A stretch of 64,000 nucleotides of DNA from Natronomonas pharaonis DSM 2160 (GCF_000026045.1 NC_007426.1:1984001-2048000), one strand, 5' to 3'; shown: positions 16,379-24,959, numbered from the stretch's first letter. Notes: generated from the letters alone by a model not told the origin. Translations and numbers: made by a program.

Positions 16379-16905
16379 CAGGCTTCCGCCGTTTCGACGT
16401 GTAGTTCATCGCGCAGTGCTTCGATATGTTGCTCCATGGCGTTGACCAGCCGGTCGTTTTCCATCGACTCCAGCCGGCCGCCACACTCCGGACACTCGAA
16501 GCCGAACTCCATGGCCTCGTCGAACTCAAAGCGAAGCTGACACTCCCCACAGAGGTAGAACTCGTTTTCGGATTCGTACTGTCTGCGGTTTTCAAGCGCC
16601 TCCAGCAGCCGGTGCATCTCCTCTTCGAGCTGTTCCGGGATGTTCTCGTACTGGAACGTCCACAGGTAGGTCAGCCAGCCGGAGTCCTCGTCGCGGAGCC
16701 GCCGGTAGGAGGCCAAGTCGTTCTCGTAGAGAATGAAAAGCGCCCGGCGGACGTCGTTGAGTTCGAGCCCGAGCTCCTCCGCGAGTTCCTCGTCGGTAAC
16801 CTCGCCGTCCGGCGGCGCGGCGGCGACGGGCATCCCCGTCGGTCCGACAAGCTCGTGGAGGTACTTCTGAATCACCGGGTCGTTCAGCAGGTCCTCAAAA
16901 GCCAT
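16378..16905 (-). CDS. tfe: Transcription initiation factor TFE (alpha subunit)
   Basis: A 175-residue basal factor that helps promoter opening by archaeal RNA polymerase. The N-terminal extended winged helix (EDLLNDPVIQKYLHEL to YENDLASYRRLRDEDSGW) is followed by a linker and a zinc ribbon with Cys pairs CGEC and CPEC, around residues 119-141. Length matches the family. First gene of an apparent tfe-DUF2110-lipoprotein operon; its promoter TTTTAAA is 29 nt upstream of ATG 16905. Confidence 0.95.
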   Translation of the reverse strand: MAFEDLLNDPVIQKYLHELVGPTGMPVAAAPPDGEVTDEELAEELGLELNDVRRALFILYENDLASYRRLRDEDSGWLTYLWTFQYENIPEQLEEEMHRLLEALENRRQYESENEFYLCGECQLRFEFDEAMEFGFECPECGGRLESMENDRLVNAMEQHIEALRDELHVETAEA

Positions 16906-16928
16906 TACTGTAGAATGGGCCAGCGAGT

Positions 16929-16938
16929 CGTTTAAAAG
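16929..16938 (-). promoter_or_regulatory. TATA box for the tfe operon
   Basis: Reverse-strand GCTTTTAAAC centred about 29 nt before the tfe start; leaderless or near-leaderless spacing. Confidence 0.6.
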
Positions 16939-16959
16939 CTCCGGAAGCGCCGACGCCTA

Positions 16960-16968
16960 CATTTATGC
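16960..16968 (+). promoter_or_regulatory. TATA box for the four-span membrane protein
   Basis: CATTTATGC centred 27 nt before ATG 16991; forms a divergent promoter pair with tfe. Confidence 0.55.
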
Positions 16969-16990
16969 GCCGGTCGCTGCAACGGCCGGT

Positions 16991-17437
16991 ATGGTGTCGT
17001 TTCCCGCCGGCGACACGCTCGCTGCCTACGCCACCGGCGAACGGCCGCGTGCCGCTACCGGCGTCGTTGTCGCCGTTGCCGCCGTCGCTGCCGTTTCGCT
17101 CGCCGCGCTGGGTGCTATGGAAGCCGCTTTCGGTGATGCCCCCAGTGGCGCGGTGTTCATGTTCGTGGTCGGACCGCTGCCGGTTGCCGCCGGGGCAGTC
17201 TGCGGCTGGTTTCGGCTCGGCTTCCCCGCGGCGGCGGTCAGCGGCGTCAGCACCGGTGTCGCCTTCTACGTCGTTGTCGCAGTCGGTGCGGCGGTCGACG
17301 TTGGAGGCTTCGGTGGTGGCGACACGCCGCTTGCGGCGTTTTCGATGGTGCTGGCCTCGACGGGGCTTGTCTGGGCGACCGGCGGCTTCGTCGCCGGCGT
17401 CATCGCGAACCTCGCCACCGGCGGGGCGGAAAGCTGA
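16991..17437 (+). CDS. Small integral membrane protein, four spans
   Basis: A 148-residue hydrophobic protein with four predicted transmembrane helices: about residues 24-44, 53-75, 80-103 and 114-140, rich in Ala, Gly and Val. It resembles haloarchaeal DUF5518-type proteins in size and topology, but I cannot assign the family with certainty. No catalytic motif. Divergent from tfe with its own TATA box. Function unknown. Confidence 0.72.
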   Translation: MVSFPAGDTLAAYATGERPRAATGVVVAVAAVAAVSLAALGAMEAAFGDAPSGAVFMFVVGPLPVAAGAVCGWFRLGFPAAAVSGVSTGVAFYVVVAVGAAVDVGGFGGGDTPLAAFSMVLASTGLVWATGGFVAGVIANLATGGAES

Positions 17438-17527
17438 CCGCAGCGGGCGTGGCAGCGCCTGCTGCCGTGAACGCTCCGCCATGAGGCGGCACGTCGCTGG
17501 GCGACTCGTATCGGCACCTCGCCAAGG

Positions 17528-18070
17528 CTACTCCTCGTCGACCGGCTCGACGCGCTTGCCGGTCTCTTTCGGCACGACGCGTCGGTCGGCGTTCTCCCAC
17601 TCGCGGTCGAGCTGTCGGCCCTCGAAGAGACGGTCGAGAAAGACGGCGAGTCCCGCAACCTCCGAGTGCGGCTGATTCGTCACGCCGACGTTGTAGTCCG
17701 CCTGCTCGTAGACATCGAACGGAACCTTCTCCGCCCCAACGACGATGAGCACCGGCCCGGAGGCGTGCGCCTCGCGGATGTCGGCTTCGACGTCCTGTAT
17801 CCGCTGGCCGTACATCGTCAGGTGGACAACGGTTCCCGCCCAGTCGCGGACCAGCGCGCGCGGCTCCGTGGTCAGTTCGACTTCGAAGGGACCGCCGAAG
17901 CGGTCGGTGATATCCTCGATGGTGGCCTTCGAATCCGACGCCGCGCCGGCGATGGATACTCGGTCGGCACCGAGGGCTCTGGCGGTCAGTCCGACGTGGG
18001 TCGTCATCCGGTTGTCCCGCCCGGGGCGGTGGCCCAGCCGGAGGACAACGACCTCGTTTTCGCCGTGCAT
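17528..18070 (-). CDS. tRNA (cytidine(56)-2'-O)-methyltransferase aTrm56
   Basis: A 180-residue SPOUT-class enzyme that 2'-O-methylates C56 in the T loop of archaeal tRNAs. Typical signatures: VVVLRLGHRPGRDNRMTTHVGLTARALGAD near the start, VVGAEKVPFDVYEQADYNV, and the knotted SAM-binding VTNQPHSEVAGLAVFLDR at the C-terminus. The open frame reaches 18154, but ATG 18070 matches the family start. It is an archaea-specific replacement for C/D-guided methylation. Divergent from the epimerase gene. Confidence 0.92.
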   Translation of the reverse strand: MHGENEVVVLRLGHRPGRDNRMTTHVGLTARALGADRVSIAGAASDSKATIEDITDRFGGPFEVELTTEPRALVRDWAGTVVHLTMYGQRIQDVEADIREAHASGPVLIVVGAEKVPFDVYEQADYNVGVTNQPHSEVAGLAVFLDRLFEGRQLDREWENADRRVVPKETGKRVEPVDEE

Positions 18071-18153
18071 ACCCGCCCTTTCGTCGGGGGCGGTTAGGGG
18101 GTTTCGGTGGCCGTCCCGAAACCGACTTACCGCCGCCGGACCCACCGCCAGCA

Positions 18154-19095
18154 ATGCAACTGGACGGCAAGCGCGTCTGCATCACCGGCGGCGGCGGCTT
18201 TGTCGGCTCGCATCTGGCGGAGCGGCTCGTCGACGCAAACGACGTCGTCGTTGTCGACCGCTTTTCGAACGGGCGTCGCGAGTGGGTGCCCGATGCCGCC
18301 GACATCGTCGCCGGCGACCTTCGGGACCAGACGGTTCGTGCGGCGGCCATCACCGACGACACGGACCTCGTCTTCCATCTCGCCGCCGACAAGGCTGTCG
18401 ACAGCGACGACCCCGACGAGCAGTTCCGGCTGAACACCGACCTGACCGCCGGTGTTCTCGAACGGATGCGGTCGGTCGGCTGCGATGCCATCGCCTTTAC
18501 GTCCTCGTCGACGGTGTATGGCGAGGCTCCACGGCCGACACCCGAGGATTACGCGCCGCTCGAACCGATAAGCATGTACGGGGCCGCAAAGCTCGCTGAG
18601 GAGTCGCTGCTGTCGGTGCACGCACACAGCCACGGAATGGATGCGTGGGTGTTCCGGTTTGCGAACATCGTCGGTCCACGGCTCCAGCCCGGGGCCGTGA
18701 TACCCGACTTCATCGAGAAACTCCGCGAGGACCCGACCACGCTGGAGATACTCGGCGACGGCCGCCAGCGGAAGTCTTACATGCATATCGACGACTGCGT
18801 CGACGCGATGTGCCACATCGTCGAGACGGCTGACGGCGACGGGCTCAACACCTACAACCTCGGCACCCGGACAACCACCGCAGTCCGGCGAATCGCCGAC
18901 ATCGTCGCCGACGAGCTAGGGGCCGACCCGACCTACGAGTACACCGGCGGGGACCGCGGCTGGGTCGGTGATGTCCCGCGAATGCGACTCGCTATCGAGA
19001 AGCTGTCCGCGCTGGGCTGGGACCCATCGCAGTCGTCGGACGAAGCGGTCAGGCAAGCCGCAAGCGAGCTATCGGCAGTCTCGTTCGAGCGCTGA
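18154..19095 (+). CDS. NAD-dependent epimerase/dehydratase (GalE-like)
   Basis: A 313-residue extended SDR. NAD-binding GGGGFVGSHLAERL at the N-terminus, the catalytic Thr/Ser (FTSSSTVYGEA), YGAAKLAEE with Tyr and Lys of the active site, and FRFANIVGPRLQPG and RKSYMHIDDCV of the UDP-sugar epimerase group. It probably interconverts or dehydrates a nucleotide sugar, perhaps for S-layer glycan. The exact sugar is not evident. A TATA-like ACTTACC lies 27 nt upstream of the ATG. Confidence 0.87.
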   Translation: MQLDGKRVCITGGGGFVGSHLAERLVDANDVVVVDRFSNGRREWVPDAADIVAGDLRDQTVRAAAITDDTDLVFHLAADKAVDSDDPDEQFRLNTDLTAGVLERMRSVGCDAIAFTSSSTVYGEAPRPTPEDYAPLEPISMYGAAKLAEESLLSVHAHSHGMDAWVFRFANIVGPRLQPGAVIPDFIEKLREDPTTLEILGDGRQRKSYMHIDDCVDAMCHIVETADGDGLNTYNLGTRTTTAVRRIADIVADELGADPTYEYTGGDRGWVGDVPRMRLAIEKLSALGWDPSQSSDEAVRQAASELSAVSFER

Positions 19096-19129
19096 CACAG
19101 AACGCGGGCCACAGAGCGTAGCCGACAGC

Positions 19130-19456
19130 TCAGACTGAAAACGGCGTCCGAGCCCGAATATCACCTTCGAGCACGCGGAGCGTCGCCTCGGCAGTGTAGT
19201 CGCCGGGCGCTGGGGACGGCCACGACCGCTCGAAGGTTGCTGTCTCCCCGGGCTGGAGGTCGGCCGTCGACGTGGCCTGTGCGAACGCGCGGCCGTCACT
19301 GTACCGCCAGACGACGGTGTCGGCTTCACGGACTTCGATGTCGGCCCTGCAGGCGTCCCGAAACGTCAGTTCGACGGGCGTGTCGCCGGCGTTTGTAACA
19401 GTAAACCGGAAGGAAACACCGTCGCCGACGGTCACTTCGAGGGCCGTATCGAGCAT
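19130..19456 (-). CDS. BsuPI-related proteinase inhibitor domain protein
   Basis: A 108-residue protein that is one beta-sandwich BsuPI domain: LEVTVGDGVSFRFTVTNAG, PVELTFRDACRADIEV, VVWRYSDGRAFAQA and a late LQPGETATFERSW. Family members include intracellular proteinase inhibitors and domains in exported proteins; no signal peptide is seen here. The longer open frame to 19909 lies over the DUF2797 gene and does not look real upstream of ATG 19456. Role unknown. Confidence 0.8.
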   Translation of the reverse strand: MLDTALEVTVGDGVSFRFTVTNAGDTPVELTFRDACRADIEVREADTVVWRYSDGRAFAQATSTADLQPGETATFERSWPSPAPGDYTAEATLRVLEGDIRARTPFSV

Positions 19457-19516
19457 GCAAACGGTAGAGCCCGCACAATCAAAGTCCTGACGACCGTGGT
19501 GGCGAGAAAAACGCCT

Positions 19517-20311
19517 ATGCGGGTCGGCGACGTAGCCTTCGGTGTGCAGGTCGTGGGATACGAGACCGGTGTTGGCGACGACGAGCCGCCGGCGCTGCAG
19601 GTCGCTGTCGACGGCGCTGTCTCCCGGGAGCCGCTGGCCCCCGGCCGGGAACTGGAGTACTCGCTCGGGCAGCGCCGGTGTGCCGGCGTTGTCGACGGCG
19701 ACGACCACGTCGCCTGTGACGCATCGGCCGCCCCGTACTGTCAGGCACACGACTCGACGTGGGTCTGTGCCCGCTGTACGGGAACCTGCCTGAAAGCCGA
19801 AATGGACTGCCATCAGGAGCACGCCATCTATCTGGCGGCGTTCGCACCGTCGACGTTCAAGGTCGGCGTGACGCGCCGGTCGGACCCGAGGGTGCGGCTC
19901 CGCGAGCAAGGAGCCGACCGCGGGGCAATCATCCGCCGGGTTTCGAACGGCCGCATCGCCAGAGAAATCGAAGCCGACATCGCCGCCTCGGAGCCGCTCT
20001 CCGATGTCGTCAGGACTGCTGTGAAGGTGGCGGGGCTCGGAAAGCCCATCGACGAGACGGCGTGGAAGCGGCTACTCAGCCGCTTCGAGGTTTCTGCTCG
20101 ACATTCGTTCGACTACGGACTCGGCCTTGATGCGACCCCTGTCGCCGAGACGCTCGCGGCGGGAACGGTGCGCGGAACGAAGGGACGGATTCTCGTGCTC
20201 GACCGCGGAGACGATACCTTTGCGGTCGATATGCGGGCGCTCGTCGGCTACGAGGTACGCTCGGAGCCGCCCTCGCGGCGGTTACAGTCGAGCCTCGGCC
20301 GGTTCGAGTAG
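19517..20311 (+). CDS. DUF2797 family, zinc and GIY-YIG-like protein
   Basis: A 264-residue DUF2797 protein. The N-terminal half has a Cys/His cluster likely to bind zinc (RRCAG, VACDAS, YCQAH, CARCTGTC, DCHQEH). It is followed by YLAAFAPSTFKVGVTRRSDPRVRLREQGAD, which has the spacing of a GIY-YIG nuclease core (aromatic strand, KVG, Arg, EQGA). The C-terminal part is less conserved. Nuclease activity is inferred, not shown. ATG 19517 is preferred to GTG 19496, as homologues begin RVGDVAF. Confidence 0.8.
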   Translation: MRVGDVAFGVQVVGYETGVGDDEPPALQVAVDGAVSREPLAPGRELEYSLGQRRCAGVVDGDDHVACDASAAPYCQAHDSTWVCARCTGTCLKAEMDCHQEHAIYLAAFAPSTFKVGVTRRSDPRVRLREQGADRGAIIRRVSNGRIAREIEADIAASEPLSDVVRTAVKVAGLGKPIDETAWKRLLSRFEVSARHSFDYGLGLDATPVAETLAAGTVRGTKGRILVLDRGDDTFAVDMRALVGYEVRSEPPSRRLQSSLGRFE

Positions 20312-20449
20312 CCCAGGCCAGCAAGCAGTCACCGTCGGGGCGAAGCCGAGGGGCTGATTGTTTTCGTATTGTGTACGCGTCGCTTCGTCGGTAACCATCA
20401 AAAGTCGTCACGAGAGACCTTCATGCAGCGGGTCGTCTCGCTCGTCAGT

Positions 20450-20788
20450 TCACCGGTCGACGAGTTCTCGGAGTCGGTCCTCGCTCTGTGCGCCGACGAC
20501 CTGTTCTGCGACCTCACCGTCGACGAAGACGACAAGCGTGGGGACACCCTGTACACCGAACTCGGCGGCGAGGTCCTGGTTGGCGTCGACATCGACCTTG
20601 ATGACGGCCGCGTCGGTCGACTCGGCGACAGACTCGACCGCGGGTTCCATCATCTGGCAGGGGCCGCACCAATCGGCGTAGAAATCAACCAGTACAGTAT
20701 CGTACTCCGAGGTGACGGCATCGAGGCCGTTCGTCTCTTCGATGGGAATCGGTTCGGACGGCGATGTGGACGCACTCTCTGATGACAT
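20450..20788 (-). CDS. Thioredoxin
   Basis: A 112-residue single-domain thioredoxin with the active site DFYADWCGPC and the cis-Pro region GVPTLVVFVDG; the first 20 residues are an acidic, Ser/Pro-rich halophile extension. It would act as a cytoplasmic disulfide reductant. Divergent from the methyltransferase at 20917. The partner reductase is not in the window. Confidence 0.95.
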   Translation of the reverse strand: MSSESASTSPSEPIPIEETNGLDAVTSEYDTVLVDFYADWCGPCQMMEPAVESVAESTDAAVIKVDVDANQDLAAEFGVQGVPTLVVFVDGEVAEQVVGAQSEDRLRELVDR

Positions 20789-20916
20789 TATCGAACTGTA
20801 GGGTCCACGGACGGATAACGGTTGTGGAGGTGAAGGACAATATTGCCCGGAGCGGTCGTGTACGAAGACCGCATCGTGTCGGGGTGGTTATCACGGCAGG
20901 GCAGATAGAAGCGTTT

Positions 20917-21477
20917 GTGGGACATCACACATTCGACAGCGACCGCGCGGCACAGCTTGAGGAAGCAGGGCGGCGGTATCGGTATCTCTCCAGGGACGAG
21001 CTGCTGGGGGCACTCGCCCCCGACGGCGACGAGGTGGTTGCCGACCTCGGCAGCGGGACCGGATTCTACACTGACGACATCGCACCACACGTCGGCGGTG
21101 TCCACGCCGTCGACATCCAAGAGCAGATGCACGAATTCTACCGCGAGAAGGGCGTCCCAGAGAACGTGAGCCTCGTCACGAGCGGTATTGCGGACCTTCC
21201 GTTCGAACCCGGAGCCCTCGATGCCGCCGTCTCGACGATGACCTACCACGAGTTCGCCAGCGACGAAGCGCTCGCAGAGCTAACGCGAGTGCTCGCCGAC
21301 GGCGGCCGCTTCGTCGTTGCCGACTGGCGAGCCGGTGGGAACGGCGAGGCGGGGCCACCGCTCGACGAACGGTACTCGGCGACAGCAGCGGCAGATGCAC
21401 TGGCTGCGGCAGGGTTTGAGCGACGACGCGAGGAGACCAGACCGGAGACATTCCTACTCGTTGTGCAGGCTCGGTAA
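20917..21477 (+). CDS. Class I SAM-dependent methyltransferase
   Basis: A 186-residue methyltransferase of the UbiE/Methyltransf_11 group. It opens with GHHTFDSDRAAQLEEAGRRY and has VADLGSGTGFYTDDI (motif I), GVHAVDIQEQM (motif II) and LTRVLADGGRFVVADW (motif IV). Substrate unknown; some haloarchaeal homologues lie near metal or quinone genes, but this one has no informative neighbour. GTG 20917 was chosen because haloarchaeal relatives begin xxHHTFDS; the upstream open frame to 20764 looks like a shadow of the thioredoxin promoter region. Confidence 0.82.
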   Translation: MGHHTFDSDRAAQLEEAGRRYRYLSRDELLGALAPDGDEVVADLGSGTGFYTDDIAPHVGGVHAVDIQEQMHEFYREKGVPENVSLVTSGIADLPFEPGALDAAVSTMTYHEFASDEALAELTRVLADGGRFVVADWRAGGNGEAGPPLDERYSATAAADALAAAGFERRREETRPETFLLVVQAR

Positions 21478-21579
21478 CTCGTGTGGGGCATTATCGTCAA
21501 TCGAAACCCGTAGAAAACACCGTAGTGTAGTTCGATTCCGCCCGCTCAGAGAACGCAGAGAGCGACGAACCCGACAGCG

Positions 21580-21984
21580 TCAGTTCTCGGCGACCGCCGC
21601 CTGCTCGGCGGGGTCGTCATACTTTTCGCGGAACTCGCCGATGAGATTGCCCATCTTGGCGTACCAGTCGTTGAGCATCCGCTGCATGTCGTCGGCGATT
21701 TCGTCGGGGTCGGTCGGCCGGAAAACGTGATAGTAGCCGCCCTGGTCGTAGTTGACCTGCTCTTTCTGGACGAAGCCACTCTGGACGAGTCGCTGGACCG
21801 AGCGGTAGGCCGTCGAGCGCTCGCGGTCGACGGCGTCGGCGATTTCATCGACCGTCATCGGCTCGGCGGTTTCGGTGAGAAGTTGGAAGATTTCCTTGTC
21901 GAGTTCCTTGAGACCGTGGATACACTCAAGCAGCCCCTCACACTCCATATCCTGCTTGAGGTATTCGCTCATCGAGTTCGCCAT
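21580..21984 (-). CDS. Winged helix-turn-helix transcriptional regulator
   Basis: A 134-residue TrmB-like/MarR-like DNA-binding protein. The HTH is PMTVDEIADAVDRERSTAYRSVQRLVQSGFVQ (about residues 42-73), then YDQGGYYHVFRPTDP, the beta wing, and a C-terminal dimerisation helix (ADDMQRMLNDWYAKMGNLI). The N-terminus has two cysteines in ECEGLLEC, a possible redox or metal switch. Two starts are possible, ATG 21984 and ATG 21972; the A/T box at 21992-22002 is 25 nt before 21972 and TTATGTAC at 22011-22018 is 30 nt before 21984. Target genes unknown. Confidence 0.84.
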   Translation of the reverse strand: MANSMSEYLKQDMECEGLLECIHGLKELDKEIFQLLTETAEPMTVDEIADAVDRERSTAYRSVQRLVQSGFVQKEQVNYDQGGYYHVFRPTDPDEIADDMQRMLNDWYAKMGNLIGEFREKYDDPAEQAAVAEN

Positions 21985-22117
21985 TTCACATACATATATT
22001 TTCCGCTCGTACATAAGTGTTTTGCGAGTGTAGTACAATACTGCCCGCTCGGCAGTAACAGGACAGTCCCGTCGACGAATCCGAACCGTAAAAACCGCAG
22101 ACGGCACTGGGGCACGT

Positions 22118-23026
22118 ATGGAGGTACTCGTCCGGCTGCTGGGGCTGTTGGTGCTTTTGCTCGCCGGCACCGGCCTGCGGGCCTCCGGAGTGCTCAACGC
22201 GAGCCGAACCGACCGGCTGAATGCGTTGGCCTACTACGTCGCGCTGCCAGCACTGGTCTTTGTCTCTACCTACACGCGGTCGCTCGTTGAGCTGCTCTCG
22301 GGAGCGCTATTTGTCGGCCTGCTCGCGGTGTTTTTTGCGACAGCCGGGCTAGCATGGGTCATCCATCGTGGACGGGAGGCAAACGAGCGCTGGAGTGTTG
22401 CCGTCATCCAGTCGTACCACTCGAATCTCGGCTACCTCGGGTTGCCGCTCGTCGCGGCGACCTTCGGCGGCGACGTGACCGCCATCGCCAGCGTCGTTCT
22501 CGGCGTCGTCTCGCTGATGCAGATTATGCTCACTGTCGTCATTCTCTCGACGGTCAACGGCGCGTCGACAACCGTCGGCCGCGAGCTTTCGCGGCTCCTG
22601 AAGAACCCGGTGTTGGCAGCCCTAGTGGCTGGCATCGCTGTTGGCACCGCCGGAGTACCGATTCCTGCTCCGGCTGCGACCGGCCTAGAGTACCTCGGCA
22701 GCCTCGCACTACCCATCGCGCTGCTGTGTGTCGGCGCGTCGCTCCGGGTCGAACTCGGTGATGCGGATTTCGTGGCGACAGCGGCCATCGTCGCGCTGAA
22801 GCTCGGCTGTATGCCGGCGCTCGCGTGGGTCGTCTTCACCGGGCTCGCAGTCGAGCCGGCGACGCTTACGGCAACGGTCGTGATGTTCGGCACGCCGACA
22901 GCCGTCTCGACGTACGTCTTCGCGAGCGAACTTGGCGGCGACGAGCAGTTCGCCTCGCTCAACGTCTTTTTGACGACGCTGCTTTCCATCGGAACGCTCT
23001 TTATTCTCATTGAAGCGGTCGGATGA
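22118..23026 (+). CDS. AEC family transporter (auxin efflux carrier type)
   Basis: A 302-residue membrane protein with about ten transmembrane helices in two five-helix halves, as in AEC (PF03547) transporters. Characteristic pieces: RLNALAYYVALPALVF, SNLGYLGLPLVAATFG and MFGTPTAVSTYVFASELGG. Family members export small organic anions; substrate not evident. TATA-like GTAAAAAC is 27 nt upstream of the ATG. Divergent from the winged-helix regulator, which may control it. Confidence 0.87.
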   Translation: MEVLVRLLGLLVLLLAGTGLRASGVLNASRTDRLNALAYYVALPALVFVSTYTRSLVELLSGALFVGLLAVFFATAGLAWVIHRGREANERWSVAVIQSYHSNLGYLGLPLVAATFGGDVTAIASVVLGVVSLMQIMLTVVILSTVNGASTTVGRELSRLLKNPVLAALVAGIAVGTAGVPIPAPAATGLEYLGSLALPIALLCVGASLRVELGDADFVATAAIVALKLGCMPALAWVVFTGLAVEPATLTATVVMFGTPTAVSTYVFASELGGDEQFASLNVFLTTLLSIGTLFILIEAVG

Positions 23027-23072
23027 ACAGCCCGCGATAGGCGCTGCTGCGAGCTTTGAACTGAAGGAAAGG

Positions 23073-23146
23073 AGCCAGGGGTGGGATTTGAACCCACGAA
23101 CTCCCGATTACAAGTCGGGTGCTTGGACCACCCAAGCTCCCCTGGC
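23073..23146 (-). tRNA. tRNA-Thr (anticodon UGU)
   Basis: All arms pair perfectly: acceptor GCCAGGG with CCCTGGC, D arm GCTT/AAGC, anticodon arm CCCGA-CTTGTAA-TCGGG with anticodon TGT, and T arm GTGGG-TTCAAAT-CCCAC. The discriminator base is U, as in archaeal tRNA-Thr. There is no encoded CCA. The gene has no intron. It follows the GNAT gene on the same strand after 11 bases. Confidence 0.98.
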
Positions 23147-23157
23147 ACAGATGTCTA

Positions 23158-23664
23158 TCAGCCGTCGTCGGTTTTGAGCGTGTCGGTTCGGATAGCCTTT
23201 TCGAGTTCCACTCGATGGGGTGTGTACCCGTGGTCGCGATAGAAGGACCGGGCGGCCTCGTTGTCGGCCATCGCCTGCAGACCGACGGCGTCCGCCCCGT
23301 CAGCATCGAGTTCGGCCTCAGCAGCCGCAAGCAGCGCGCTGCCGATGCCCTCACCGCGGTGGTCGGGTGTAACGTAGAGGTTGTACACGATGCCCCGAGT
23401 CACGTCCTGCTCGTACGCGTCGGTCTCAACACCGTACGTGACAAAACCGACGACTGCGCCCGCACGCCGGGCAACGAGCGCCGTGTCGGCGACGGCGTGC
23501 TGGAGCATCGATTCGTGAATCCGAGACCGGTTTTCCTCGGGGCGGAGGTGGGAGCCATGTCGTCGCTGGTCGGTTGCGAGGTCGACCCACATATCCGCGA
23601 TGCGGTCGGCGTCGTCGGCGTCGGCCGGCTCGATATCGACATCGACGGGTGGCTCCCCGGACAC
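23158..23664 (-). CDS. GNAT family N-acetyltransferase
   Basis: A 168-residue GNAT fold enzyme. Acetyl-CoA loop motif A is VTPDHRGEGIGSALL (R/Q-x-x-G-x-G/A), followed by the beta bulge GLQAMADNEAARSFYRDHGY. Substrate unknown. The start lies three bases after the pgk stop, so it is probably cotranscribed with pgk, with tRNA-Thr next downstream. Confidence 0.9.
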   Translation of the reverse strand: MSGEPPVDVDIEPADADDADRIADMWVDLATDQRRHGSHLRPEENRSRIHESMLQHAVADTALVARRAGAVVGFVTYGVETDAYEQDVTRGIVYNLYVTPDHRGEGIGSALLAAAEAELDADGADAVGLQAMADNEAARSFYRDHGYTPHRVELEKAIRTDTLKTDDG

Positions 23665-23667
23665 GAA

Positions 23668-24858
23668 TTACTCCCTGAGCGCCTCAACACCGACAAGCGT
23701 CTCGCCGGTCAGCATGTTCAGCGCCGCACCGCCGCCCGTCGAGACGTGGTCGAAGTCCTCAAGAATACCGAGCTTCCGGAGCGCGGAGGCCGTATCCCCA
23801 CCGCCGACGATACTCTGTTCGGCGCGGGTCGCGGATTTGTAGAGTTCGAGCGTCCCGGTTTCGAAGCGGTCGTCCTCGAAGACCCCGGCGGGGCCGTTCA
23901 GGATGGCCGTTCCGGCGTCATCGAGGATATTGGCGTAGGCGGCGACGGTTCGAGCGCCGATGTCCATCGCGGGCGTCGACGCCGGCAGGTCCTCGAGGTC
24001 GTGCTCGACGCGCTCGCCGGCGTCGTTTTCGACGGCCACGTCGCGCGGCATGTAGATACGGTGGCTGAAGTCATCGAGCAGGTCGCCGGCCTGCTTGACG
24101 GCCTCGTGGCTGCGCTCGTTGACGACAGCCGCGGATGCGGCACCAAGCGAGACGCCGTCGGCGAGCAAGAAGGCGTTGCCGACGATGCCGGCGGTGAGAA
24201 CGGAATCAGCGAGGCCGCGTTCGAGGACCGAGCGGGCGACTGCTATCGAGTCGTCGACCTTCGCGCCGCCGAGCACGTAGACGCGGGGCTCCGGACTGGA
24301 CTCGATGTTGCCGAGGACATCGAGTTCCCGTTCCATTACGCGCCCGGCGTATGCGGGCAATCGTTCCGGAAAGCCGACGACCGACGGCTGGCTCCGGTGG
24401 GCAGTCGCGAAGGCGTCGTTGACGTAGGCGTCCAAGGCCGGCGCGAGCCGGGACACGAGATACGTCTCGGCAGCCGCCGACGGCTCGAAGGACATGTACT
24501 CCTCGGAGTAAAAGCGCGTGTTCTCGAGCAGCACCGCTCGTCCGGGGTCGAGCTCGTCGATGCGGGTTCGTGCTTCCGCGGAGAACGTCGAATCGCAGTA
24601 CTCGACCGGCGCATCGAGCAGTTCATCGAGGCGTTCGGCGTGTCGTTCGAGGTCGGAGAACTCGTCGCCCCCCGGCCGACCCTGGTGTGCTAAGAGGGCG
24701 ACACGAGCGTCACGCCGACATAGTTCCTCTACGGTGTCGACGTGGGCCCGCAGCCGGGCGTCGTCAGCCAGCCCGTCCGACGAAAGCGGACTGTTGATGT
24801 CGATGCGGACCCCGAGCGCCGTCCCGTCGGCTTCGAGGTCGTCCAGCGTCCGTATCAT
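23668..24858 (-). CDS. pgk: Phosphoglycerate kinase
   Basis: A 396-residue glycolytic/gluconeogenic enzyme that interconverts 1,3-bisphosphoglycerate and 3-phosphoglycerate with ADP/ATP. Motifs: RIDINSPL (substrate), LLAHQGRPGG (the DQGRPG equivalent), LLENTRFYSEE, YVNDAFATAHRSQPS, LGGAKVDDSI and the nucleotide loop IVGGGDTASALRKLG near TGGGAALNMLTG. The open frame extends to 24927 but ATG 24858 (MIRTLDDLE) fits the archaeal family. No other glycolytic gene nearby. Confidence 0.96.
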   Translation of the reverse strand: MIRTLDDLEADGTALGVRIDINSPLSSDGLADDARLRAHVDTVEELCRRDARVALLAHQGRPGGDEFSDLERHAERLDELLDAPVEYCDSTFSAEARTRIDELDPGRAVLLENTRFYSEEYMSFEPSAAAETYLVSRLAPALDAYVNDAFATAHRSQPSVVGFPERLPAYAGRVMERELDVLGNIESSPEPRVYVLGGAKVDDSIAVARSVLERGLADSVLTAGIVGNAFLLADGVSLGAASAAVVNERSHEAVKQAGDLLDDFSHRIYMPRDVAVENDAGERVEHDLEDLPASTPAMDIGARTVAAYANILDDAGTAILNGPAGVFEDDRFETGTLELYKSATRAEQSIVGGGDTASALRKLGILEDFDHVSTGGGAALNMLTGETLVGVEALRE

Positions 24859-24959
24859 GCCCGGGACTCCCGGCGGGCCGAGCAAAGACCTTTCCGTTCG
24901 CTGTCGTGGGGCTGCCCGCGACAGCATCGACGGCCCGCAAGGAGCGTACTAACAAAGCA

